This document shows positions 1 through 6,058 of a stretch of 6,058 nt of DNA, piece after piece. The translations under genes and the position numbers were made by a program. Positions within the stretch are counted from its first letter, which is position 1. Each line of letters opens with the position of its first letter. Source of the stretch: Ignavibacteriota bacterium (lineage in GTDB: Bacteria; Bacteroidota; Ignavibacteria; Tepidaquicellales; Tepidaquicellaceae); assembly GCA_003135995.1 (NCBI GenBank), contig PNBM01000153.1:5024-11081 (forward strand), in the 5' to 3' direction. Under the pieces are notes generated by a model, which had not been told where the DNA came from, did no database searches, and worked only from the letters and a program-made list of their open reading frames with translations.

Positions 1-357
1 TTTGTTTTCTGTATAAGACCAGACAGAATCGAGATTTTTCCATTTTGTATTCTTGTCACCTTCTACTTTTACTAATATCACGGAACTGTATTTTAAGTCA
101 AAATCTTTTCTGAAATGCTCGTTCTCTGTATCTTCGATATTTAAACCAATAAAAGTAATTCCTTCTTTAGCATATTTTTTGTCTATTATTTCTTTCAGGT
201 ATGCTTCCATATTCATACATCCTTCGCATCTTGCGGTAGGATGAAAATAATATGCGATGTATTTTGTATTATCATTTTTAATTTCATCTTTGTTTTTATT
301 GCAGGAAATTAAAACAGATAATAGTAAAAATAATAATAAAAAGTATATTTGTTTCAT
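1..357 (-). CDS. ArsF-family thioredoxin-like lipoprotein (3' end cut by window edge)
   Basis: The frame is open from an ATG at 357-355 to the window edge, giving 119 visible residues with no stop. Residues 1-18 are a lipoprotein signal peptide (MK, then a Leu/Phe-rich core) ending in the lipobox L-I-S-C, so Cys19 should be lipidated and the protein exported. After a Lys/Asn/Asp-rich linker, a thioredoxin-like segment begins: IAYYFHPTARCEGCMNMEAY (residues 34-53), with Cys44 and Cys47 forming a CxxC pair. The 'YYFH..xRCxxC' pattern is what I know from the nitrophenyl compound nitroreductase subunit ArsF family. The gene starts 12 bases after the permease stop, so it is probably co-transcribed with it. 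The family is usually somewhat longer, so a modest C-terminal part is missing. Family membership is inferred by recognition. Alternative: a generic exported thioredoxin-like lipoprotein of unknown substrate. Confidence 0.8.
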   Translation of the reverse strand, partial: MKQIYFLLLFLLLSVLISCNKNKDEIKNDNTKYIAYYFHPTARCEGCMNMEAYLKEIIDKKYAKEGITFIGLNIEDTENEHFRKDFDLKYSSVILVKVEGDKNTKWKNLDSVWSYTENK

Positions 358-369
358 GAAAAAATTGAT

Positions 370-1392
370 TTAATAAATAATATTAAAAATATAACCTACC
401 ATTATTATACCAAAGCCAACGACACCAAAGAAAATAAATATCAAAGGTAACTTAAGAACTTTTTTCAAAATTATCGCCTCAGGTAAAGAGAGACCGATAA
501 CAGACATCATAAAAGCAAGCGAAGTTCCAAGTGACGCACCTTTTTCCAGCAATGCCTGAACGACGGGAATAATTCCTGCTGCATTTGAATATAAAGGGAT
601 GCCAATTAAAACAGAAACAGGAACTGACCACCAGGCTCCTTTACCCATTATACTTGCCATGAAATTTTCAGGGACATATACGTGAACACCCGCACCAACT
701 GCAATTCCAATTAATATATATATCCAGACTTTTGAAACAATATCTTTTACTGAAGTCATTCCGAATTCAATTCTTTCGGAAAATTTAATTTTTCCTTCTG
801 CCTCATTTCTTTCAGCTGATTTAATTTCATAAACCCAGTTCTCAACATATCTTTCGAGTTTTAGTTTACCGATTACATAACCGACAGTAATTGCGATTAT
901 CAAACCTGTTGAAATATAAATAAGTGCAGTTTGCCAGCCGAACAATCCCAAAAGCAATATTACGGCAATTTCGTTTATCATTGGTGCAGCAATTAGAAAT
1001 GAAAATGTTACTCCAAGCGGAATGCCTGCTTCGACGAAACCTATAAACAACGGGACAGCAGAACACGAACAAAAAGGAGTAACTATTCCGAGCATACTTG
1101 CAAGTATATTACCCGCAAATAATGGTTTCCCTTCGAGTGCATTTCTTGTTTTCTCTGCAGAAAAAAATGAACGTATAATTCCGACTACAAAAACAATAAG
1201 CGTTAATAATAAAAGCACTTTCGGAACTTCATAAATAAAAAATCTGAATGATTCTGTCAACTGAGAATCTTTGTTCAGTCTGAATAAATCAAATACTAAA
1301 AAGTTTGTAATATTTTCAAGATATAGATAAATTAATATCCAAACAGGTATTAAGAAAACCGGTATAAACGGTTTTAGTTTTGATTTATTCAT
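370..1392 (-). CDS. ArsP/DUF318-type permease (ArsG-like efflux permease)
   Basis: This 340-residue polytopic inner-membrane protein has about eight to ten hydrophobic segments (first near residues 9-25, last near 313-338). A charged cytoplasmic-looking loop at about 177-215 divides it into two halves. The diagnostic motif is TPFCSCSAVPLF at residues 105-116, with Cys108 and Cys110, followed by a long G/P-rich stretch ending in APMINEIA (136-143). The second half carries GIPLYSNAAGIIP (264-276), which looks like the counterpart. This is the DUF318/ArsP permease family, whose characterised members export trivalent organoarsenicals; other members are linked to copper, zinc or have unknown roles. 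The start ATG overlaps the stop of the thioredoxin-like gene (ATGA, 1389-1392), implying translational coupling, and the ArsF-like gene follows 12 bases later. Placement between ArsE-like and ArsF-like genes makes an ArsG-type role likely; the substrate is inferred. Confidence 0.87.
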   Translation of the reverse strand: MNKSKLKPFIPVFLIPVWILIYLYLENITNFLVFDLFRLNKDSQLTESFRFFIYEVPKVLLLLTLIVFVVGIIRSFFSAEKTRNALEGKPLFAGNILASMLGIVTPFCSCSAVPLFIGFVEAGIPLGVTFSFLIAAPMINEIAVILLLGLFGWQTALIYISTGLIIAITVGYVIGKLKLERYVENWVYEIKSAERNEAEGKIKFSERIEFGMTSVKDIVSKVWIYILIGIAVGAGVHVYVPENFMASIMGKGAWWSVPVSVLIGIPLYSNAAGIIPVVQALLEKGASLGTSLAFMMSVIGLSLPEAIILKKVLKLPLIFIFFGVVGFGIIMVGYIFNIIY

Positions 1393-1634
1393 TTATTGTT
1401 TTCATTAATCCAGTGCAGTAGTGTAGCTTTCGTCGGAAGTTTCCCGCTTACCATTACTTTATCATTAATAATTAATGCAGGTGTGCTCATAATTCCGTGC
1501 GCTGCGATTTCTTTCATATCGGTAATTTTCTGCAAATCTGCATCGATGTCGTTTTCTGCAAGCACGTTCATACACAACATTTCAAGGTCGTTGCATCTGC
1601 AGCATCCCGGACCTAAAACTTTGATGGTTAACAT
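1389..1634 (-). CDS. MTH895/ArsE-family small thioredoxin-like protein
   Basis: An 81-residue cytoplasmic protein with no signal peptide, matching the usual size of the small redox-active disulfide (thioredoxin_3, MTH895) family. The N-terminal beta strand MLTIKVLGPG leads into the active site Cys11-Cys12-Arg13-Cys14, where Cys11 and Cys14 form the expected CxxC and Cys12 is an extra central cysteine. Cys21 lies one helix turn further on. MSTPALIIND (residues 49-58) contains the cis-proline signature, and VMVSGKLP follows as the last strand. Some members of this family are the ArsE partner of ArsF in nitroreductase ArsEF; others are found with DUF318 permeases without a known reaction. The gene lies 57 bases after arsR and overlaps the permease by ATGA. 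The ATG at 1634 fits the family N-terminus exactly. Likely role: electron or thiol transfer to the permease or its substrate (inference). Confidence 0.87.
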   Translation of the reverse strand: MLTIKVLGPGCCRCNDLEMLCMNVLAENDIDADLQKITDMKEIAAHGIMSTPALIINDKVMVSGKLPTKATLLHWINENNK

Positions 1635-1691
1635 AATTTAAAATTGTAAATTTAAAAAATTTAAAACAAATTCCTTTTTATCGAAGTAACA

Positions 1692-2045
1692 TTACTTGCA
1701 GCAAATAATATTCCTGTCCACCTTTGCAATTTTTTGCCTGTCTTTTAATATTGTATCATCGTCCTGTAAAATAAATTGAAGGTACATGGAGAAGGCAGAA
1801 TTATTATTGTCATTTGCGTTCAGGCTCAATTTATAATTTATCCATTTCCCGTCTTTTTCGCCAATTACAAGCCCTGCGTCGCATAATATACTCAGATGTT
1901 TTGATACTGTGGAAGCAGCTAATTTTAATATTTCTGTAATTTCACAAACGCACAGAGGTTTGTTCTGAAGCATTTTTATAATGCGTATGCGGTTTTTATC
2001 CGATACGGCTTTGAATATTTTTTCCTGATTTATTAGATTATTCAT
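1692..2045 (-). CDS. arsR: ArsR/SmtB-family metalloid-responsive repressor
   Basis: A 117-residue winged-helix repressor of normal family length. Residues 7-30 form the first helices (EKIFKAVSDKNRIRIIKML). The metal-binding helix carries LCVCEIT (31-37), with Cys32 and Cys34 as in the ELCVCDLC motif of the E. coli-type ArsR; the third cysteine of that motif is Thr37 here. The recognition helix is AASTVSKHLSIL (43-54), followed by Cys55, and the wing is at about 60-73 (GEKDGKWINYKL). The C-terminus ends IICCK, giving a vicinal pair Cys115-Cys116. As(III)-type binding should release it from DNA; that is family knowledge, and the ligand here is inferred. It probably controls itself and the three downstream genes through the palindrome overlapping its start codon. 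It could respond to an organoarsenical or another thiophilic metal ion rather than arsenite. Confidence 0.92.
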   Translation of the reverse strand: MNNLINQEKIFKAVSDKNRIRIIKMLQNKPLCVCEITEILKLAASTVSKHLSILCDAGLVIGEKDGKWINYKLSLNANDNNNSAFSMYLQFILQDDDTILKDRQKIAKVDRNIICCK

Positions 2046-2063
2046 TTCGATATATAACGAAAT
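2044..2063. promoter_or_regulatory. Candidate ArsR operator palindrome
   Basis: The 20-bp site ATTTCGATATATAACGAAAT has perfect 6-bp arms (ATTTCG / CGAAAT), and the central eight bases are symmetric too apart from one A:A pair. It overlaps the arsR start codon at one end and the last three bases of the candidate -10 box at the other. A dimeric repressor bound here would block the promoter, which is the usual autoregulatory layout for ArsR-family genes. The symmetry is seen directly; repressor binding is inferred. Confidence 0.55.
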
Positions 2064-2089
2064 ATAAAAAGAATGGTTTTAAATATCAA
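2061..2089 (-). promoter_or_regulatory. Candidate promoter for arsR and downstream genes
   Basis: Read on the minus strand, TTGATA (2089-2084) and TATATT (2066-2061) are separated by exactly 17 bases, each matching 5 of 6 bases of the sigma-70 -35 and -10 consensus. The same bases also nearly fit the Bacteroidota form: CTTG, then 20 bases, then TATATTTC, one mismatch from TAnnTTTG. The start codon is only 15 bases past the -10 box, so any leader would be very short. In AT-rich DNA such matches arise by chance, but the position just upstream of arsR and the overlap with the palindrome raise the odds. Confidence 0.5.
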
Positions 2090-2096
2090 GAGAAAA

Positions 2097-5000
2097 TTAT
2101 TTGTAATTCCGATATGCTATATTTAAAATAGCCGGGAAGACGAAAATTAATATTGGTAAGCCTACAATAAATCCTCCTGAAACAGCTATTGCTAAAGGCT
2201 GATGCAGCTGAGCACCCGTTCCTAAAGCAAGCGAAAGGGGCATAAGAGCTATGATTGCACCTAATGCTGTCATAAGATTCGGTCGTAATCTTATGGAAAT
2301 AGCTTTTAATATCGCATCGCCGGCGGAATAATCATTCAGGAATATTTTAAACTGATGGAACGTAAACGCTGCATTCTCGGCGATTATTCCGACTATCATT
2401 ATAACTCCTGTGTAACTTCCTACATTTAAAGGAATGTCGGTAATATATAAAGCGATAAAACTTCCGGATAATCCGCAGAGTGAAATTAATAAAATAATTA
2501 CGCTTCCTTTTACGTCTCTGAATAAAATAAGTAATACCGATAATACGAGTAGACAAGCGGTAATTAATATTGTTAGTAATTCATTGAAAGATTGCTGCTG
2601 CTCTGCGTATTCACCGCCATACATAATTGTAAAACCTTGCGGAAGAGAAACCTTTGTATCAATTTGTGATTTTACATCACGCATTATACTTCCTAAATCC
2701 CTTTTGTTTAATCTTCCTGTTACCATTACCAATGCCTTCAAATTTTCCCTGTCTATTTCAGCGACTCCTGTTTTGATGTTCACTTTAACCAAATCCCTTA
2801 ATTGCATAGTTGTCCCGTCTGGTAAATAAATAAAAGAATTTAATATTTCATTTATACTTTTATTTTGTTGGTTAGTTGAAAATAATCTTATATCGGTTAA
2901 TTTTTCCTTTTCTAAAATATTCCCGATTACATTTCCTTCCAATAAATTTCGAATCTGGAAATGAATATCATCAGGGTTCAGGTTGAATCTTGAAATCATT
3001 TCTTCTACAGGCTTGTATTCAATTGTCGGACCCGCAATTGTAATTCCGTTGAATACATCAGCAGTCCCGTCGACTTTCTCAATGATACCCGCAACCTGTT
3101 CGGAATATTTTTTTAATAAATCGGGTTTATCTCCGAAGATTTTTATTTCAATTGGTTGAACAGAGCTCATTAAATCTCCGAGCATATCGTTTATAACCTG
3201 CCCGAAGTCAACAATCAAAGGCAGTTGGACACTTTCAATATTTTGTCGTATATCATCGATTACTTCTTCAGTAGTTTTAGTTCTGTCCTTTTTCAGTTGA
3301 ATTAAATAATCTCCGCGGTTTGGTTCTGTTATAAAAAATCCAAGCTGTGTTCCTATACGTCTTGAATAATGAGTAACTTCAGAAGTAGATGTAACTATCT
3401 TATCAACTTTTTTTAATATTTCATTCGTTTCATCGAGCGATGTTCCGGGCGGACTTGAAAAATCAAGAACAATTGTTCCTTCATCCATTTGCGGTAAAAA
3501 ACCCGAAGTTAAGCGGGGTATAATAATGATAGAGCTTAAAATTAATACTAAAACAAATATAAAAGAAAAAACCGGATGTAATAAAAAATATTTTAAAAAT
3601 TTATTATCTTTTATTAAATGAATTTTTTTATTTTCAATTTCTTCACTTTTGTGAAAAAGAAGGTATATTACAGGTAAACCAACCCACGTAATAAAATAAG
3701 AACATATAAGCGTTATTATCATTGTATACGCAAGCACTTTGAAATAAGCACCTGCAACTCCGCTCATAAAAGAAAAAGGTAAAAAAATTACAATCGTACT
3801 CATAGAAGAACCAACCATTGCGGGCAATAAATATTGAACCGATTTCTTTACTATTTCCGATGTTCTTTCGTCAGGAATTTCCTGTTTGACACGATGAATT
3901 TGTTCGACAACAACAATAGCATCATCTATTATCAATGCCACCGCAGCAGCGATAGCGCCCAATGTCATTAGATTAAAAGTATAATCAAATATATAAAGCA
4001 TAATCATCGTCAAACCTATTGTAGCGGGAATAGTGAAGAGAACTGTAATGCTTGCTTTGAAAGACCTCAGAAAAACAAACGTAACAATTATGGCAAACAG
4101 TAATCCAATCCACAATGCGTCACTCACACTCTTAATACTGTCGTTAACGAAATCCGCCTGGTCATAATATAATTTAAAAGATACTCCTTTTGGCAAAATC
4201 TTTTCGAGTTCTTTGGACTTATCTTTTATTTGCTGCGAAACCAAAATTAAATTTGTATTAGGCTGCTTAATAACGTTTACGAGCACGCCTTCGTGTCCAT
4301 CCACATTAATATTTACAAACTCAACTTTTTCATTCACATTCACTTCTGCAATATCATTCAGGATGACAACTCTTTTCCCGTCATTCTGTACAACAATTTT
4401 TTCTATATCGCTCTTATCATATACCTGAGCATCAGTTAAAGACAGGTACAGCCTTCTGTAATCTGAAATAAATCCGTTTGAATTTATAAAATTTGTTTTT
4501 GAAAATGCGTCTCTTACCATCGCAGGTGTTATCCTAAGTGCAAGCATTTTATCAGGGTTTAGTTCAACCCAAAATTCTTTATCCTTACCTCCCTGAATCT
4601 GGATTTTTGAAACTCCTTCGATTTGGGATAAAAACGGTTTCACCGTGTACTTAGCAAGCATCTTCAGCTCAATCAGATTCATGTCTTTACTCTCGAGTAT
4701 GAATCCCATAACAGGAAGTACGGATGGATTCATCTGCTCTATTGTGATTTGAACAGTTGAAGGAAGGTCATTTTTAATTTGATTTATTCTGGATTCAAGC
4801 TGCTGCTGAGCAATATTAATATCTGCTTTCCAGTCGAGGAATGCGGATATCTCGCAGGAGCCTCTGCTTGTAGTACTTTTAACGATTTTTAAATTCGGAA
4901 TTTGTTTTATTGCTTCTTCGAGCGGCTTCGTAACGGTTATCATCATCTTATCAACAGGTTGTTCACCGTTATCGGCTATGATTTTTATTTTCGGAAAAGT

Positions 5001-5132
5001 AATTTCGGGGAAAAGAGAAATATTAAGTTTTGAATAAAAATAGAAGCCCATCCCGATAATTAATATTATCAGGTAAATTATCGGAGTTTTAAATTTTAAA
5101 AAAAATGATTCTGTGAATTGACTATTTTTCAT
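2097..5132 (-). CDS. RND-family efflux permease (inner-membrane pump, HME/HAE-like)
   Basis: A complete 1011-residue RND transporter, close to the usual length. TM1 is at about 17-33, followed by the first porter/docking region (to about 335), TM2-TM6 (about 338-492), a cytoplasmic link, TM7 (about 518-538), the second periplasmic region (about 540-848) and TM8-TM12 (about 850-1005). TM4 holds IIDDAIVVVE, with Asp403 and Asp404 matching the AcrB proton-relay pair. TM10 holds GIIAENAAF, with Glu919 where AcrB has Lys940. TM11 holds RLRPNLMT, keeping the Arg and Thr (948, 955) of AcrB. The second porter region (IKIFGDKPDLLKKYSEQVAG, 663-682) resembles heavy-metal RND pumps, as does the link NDMLGDLMSSVQP. 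It uses proton motive force to export from the periplasm or membrane through an outer-membrane channel. Its ATG lies inside the adaptor gene (11-base overlap). The substrate is unresolved: metal, metalloid or drug. Confidence 0.93.
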   Translation of the reverse strand: MKNSQFTESFFLKFKTPIIYLIILIIGMGFYFYSKLNISLFPEITFPKIKIIADNGEQPVDKMMITVTKPLEEAIKQIPNLKIVKSTTSRGSCEISAFLDWKADINIAQQQLESRINQIKNDLPSTVQITIEQMNPSVLPVMGFILESKDMNLIELKMLAKYTVKPFLSQIEGVSKIQIQGGKDKEFWVELNPDKMLALRITPAMVRDAFSKTNFINSNGFISDYRRLYLSLTDAQVYDKSDIEKIVVQNDGKRVVILNDIAEVNVNEKVEFVNINVDGHEGVLVNVIKQPNTNLILVSQQIKDKSKELEKILPKGVSFKLYYDQADFVNDSIKSVSDALWIGLLFAIIVTFVFLRSFKASITVLFTIPATIGLTMIMLYIFDYTFNLMTLGAIAAAVALIIDDAIVVVEQIHRVKQEIPDERTSEIVKKSVQYLLPAMVGSSMSTIVIFLPFSFMSGVAGAYFKVLAYTMIITLICSYFITWVGLPVIYLLFHKSEEIENKKIHLIKDNKFLKYFLLHPVFSFIFVLVLILSSIIIIPRLTSGFLPQMDEGTIVLDFSSPPGTSLDETNEILKKVDKIVTSTSEVTHYSRRIGTQLGFFITEPNRGDYLIQLKKDRTKTTEEVIDDIRQNIESVQLPLIVDFGQVINDMLGDLMSSVQPIEIKIFGDKPDLLKKYSEQVAGIIEKVDGTADVFNGITIAGPTIEYKPVEEMISRFNLNPDDIHFQIRNLLEGNVIGNILEKEKLTDIRLFSTNQQNKSINEILNSFIYLPDGTTMQLRDLVKVNIKTGVAEIDRENLKALVMVTGRLNKRDLGSIMRDVKSQIDTKVSLPQGFTIMYGGEYAEQQQSFNELLTILITACLLVLSVLLILFRDVKGSVIILLISLCGLSGSFIALYITDIPLNVGSYTGVIMIVGIIAENAAFTFHQFKIFLNDYSAGDAILKAISIRLRPNLMTALGAIIALMPLSLALGTGAQLHQPLAIAVSGGFIVGLPILIFVFPAILNIAYRNYK

Positions 5133-6058
5133 CGGGCTCTATCGTAATGTTTACAAAAGCCGTATCAGGCAAACCGTAATTTCCCGATGTCACAATTTTA
5201 TCATCGGTTGAGAATTTAGGCGAAATGATTTCTATAATTTCTTTGTTCGCTGTTCCGATTTTAACGGGTACTTTTATTGCAGTTGTATCATTTATTAATT
5301 TCATCACCCAGTATTCTTCCAATGTTTCATTCGATAGCACTGCTTCTCTCGGAAGAACCTGCGAATCATATTTTTTTTGCCTGACAAAATATGCTTTTAT
5401 GTTCACGCCTTCAGGAATTTTCAATAATGTTGAAGGCTTCATGAAATAAACTTCCGTCTGGCTGTTCAATTCCGTTTTTGCAAACAAACTTTTTACAGAA
5501 CCTGTAAATTTCTGTCCGTCAGGAAGAAGCAATGTGCACGATACTCCCGGACTAATATCTGCATGATATTGCAGAGGAACATAAAGTTTAAAAAGTAAAC
5601 TTCCCATATCTATTATATTGCAAAGTGCCGAGCCTTCCTGAACGTATTGTCCCTGCAAAGTATTCAAATCCGAAACCTGACCGGATGAAGGAGCAAAGAT
5701 TTCTATTCTACCCGCTTTTTTCCCAAGGTTCAGAGAATCAAGAATATCTTTTGAAGATTTCAGAGCATTATATTCTTTCGTCAAAATTTCAAATATCTTT
5801 TTATCGCGTGAAATGTTCAAACCGTTTGTAATATTCACTTCGGATAAATAACCCGAAATCGGTGCAATCACAGTTGTTTTATTATTATAAAATGAACTTG
5901 CAGTAAAGAAAATCGTATCGTTCAGATTTTCTTTACCGGTTGAAGTCACTTCCACATTCGCTTTCGGAATAACATTAACTTCTTCAGTAACATTTTTTTT
6001 ACTACACCCGATTATAAATGTTAAAAGAAAAATTATAATCGTTATATAAAAATTATTA
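5122..6058 (-). CDS. RND periplasmic adaptor lipoprotein (HlyD/MFP family; 5' end cut by window edge)
   Basis: The frame is open from the window edge (first whole codon 6057-6055) to a TAG at 5124-5122, 311 visible residues. Visible residues 3-17 are a hydrophobic signal core (FYITIIIFLLTFIIG) followed by Cys18, forming the lipobox I-I-G-C. The true start must therefore be just past 6058, and the in-frame GTG at 5955 is not the start. The first half of the lipoyl-like barrel-sandwich domain is at about 62-92 (VIAPISGYLSEVNITNG), a very short alpha-hairpin at about 93-115, and the second half at about 118-150 (IEIFAPSSGQVSDLNTLQGQ). The beta-barrel spans about 152-228 and the membrane-proximal domain about 232-308. 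It should be anchored in the inner membrane and link the RND pump to an outer-membrane channel. There is no Met/His-rich N-terminal metal site of the CusB kind. Overlap with the pump gene indicates one operon. Confidence 0.9.
   Translation of the reverse strand, partial: NNFYITIIIFLLTFIIGCSKKNVTEEVNVIPKANVEVTSTGKENLNDTIFFTASSFYNNKTTVIAPISGYLSEVNITNGLNISRDKKIFEILTKEYNALKSSKDILDSLNLGKKAGRIEIFAPSSGQVSDLNTLQGQYVQEGSALCNIIDMGSLLFKLYVPLQYHADISPGVSCTLLLPDGQKFTGSVKSLFAKTELNSQTEVYFMKPSTLLKIPEGVNIKAYFVRQKKYDSQVLPREAVLSNETLEEYWVMKLINDTTAIKVPVKIGTANKEIIEIISPKFSTDDKIVTSGNYGLPDTAFVNITIEPDEK

Noticed and set aside
53..244. Plus-strand 63-residue open frame.
   Set aside because: It is antisense to the lipoprotein gene with signal peptide and CxxC; its own product has no recognisable feature.
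1396..1641. Plus-strand 81-residue frame opposite the ArsE-like gene.
   Set aside because: The minus-strand frame has the CxxC and cis-Pro signature and the ATGA overlap with its neighbour; the plus frame is its shadow.
1635..1691. AT-rich repeats (AAATTTAAA-like) between arsR and the ArsE-like gene, as a possible terminator or operator.
   Set aside because: Low-complexity A/T sequence gives weak palindromes by chance; there is no GC stem and no clear promoter pair.
2434..2829. Plus-strand 131-residue open frame inside the RND gene.
   Set aside because: It is the longest antisense frame but mirrors conserved RND coding sequence and shows no domain of its own.
2097..5132. Naming the pump cusA or czcA.
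   Set aside because: The TM4 double Asp and the lack of visible metal-binding Met/His clusters do not fit those proteins well, so only the family is called.
5953..5955. GTG as the start codon of the adaptor gene.
   Set aside because: The frame stays open upstream to the window edge and encodes a lipoprotein signal peptide with a lipobox Cys (codon 6006-6004), so the real start lies beyond 6058.
1..6058. CRISPR arrays, tRNA or rRNA genes, insertion sequences, att sites.
   Set aside because: No regularly spaced repeats, RNA gene signatures, transposase frames or flanking terminal repeats were seen; the window is almost fully explained by six coding genes.

Overview
The window is AT-rich, roughly one third G+C by eye, and densely coded. 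Every supported gene lies on the minus strand, so transcription runs from high to low coordinates. The DNA looks like it comes from a Bacteroidota, Chlorobiota or Ignavibacteriota-type Gram-negative bacterium. The reasons are two lipoprotein signal peptides, an RND pump with a lipoprotein adaptor, no Shine-Dalgarno sequence before any of the five visible start codons, and proteins rich in Lys, Ile and Asn. This assignment is an inference; there is no marker gene.

Upstream block (6058 to 2097): the lipoprotein periplasmic adaptor of an RND efflux pump (5' end cut by the window edge) overlaps the gene for its 1011-residue inner-membrane RND permease by 11 bases. No outer-membrane channel gene is visible; it may lie beyond position 6058 or elsewhere.

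Downstream block (2045 to 1): an ArsR-family repressor gene follows after 51 bases. That gap holds a candidate promoter and a near-perfect 20-bp palindrome that overlaps the arsR start codon. Then come a small CxxC thioredoxin-fold protein of the MTH895/ArsE type, a membrane permease of the ArsP/DUF318 type with a TPFCSC motif, and a lipoprotein with a thioredoxin-like CxxC motif of the ArsF type, whose 3' end is cut at position 1. The ArsF-like gene has a clear ATG and signal peptide and reads open to the window edge.

Taken together, arsR, ArsE-like, permease and ArsF-like genes resemble the arsEFG-type organoarsenical (nitroaromatic arsenical) reduction and efflux module. Here the module sits under an ArsR repressor and directly behind an RND pump. 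A plausible model is that the two thiol proteins and the permease handle an arsenical or soft-metal compound across the inner membrane while the RND pump exports from periplasm or membrane to the outside. The actual substrate cannot be read from sequence.
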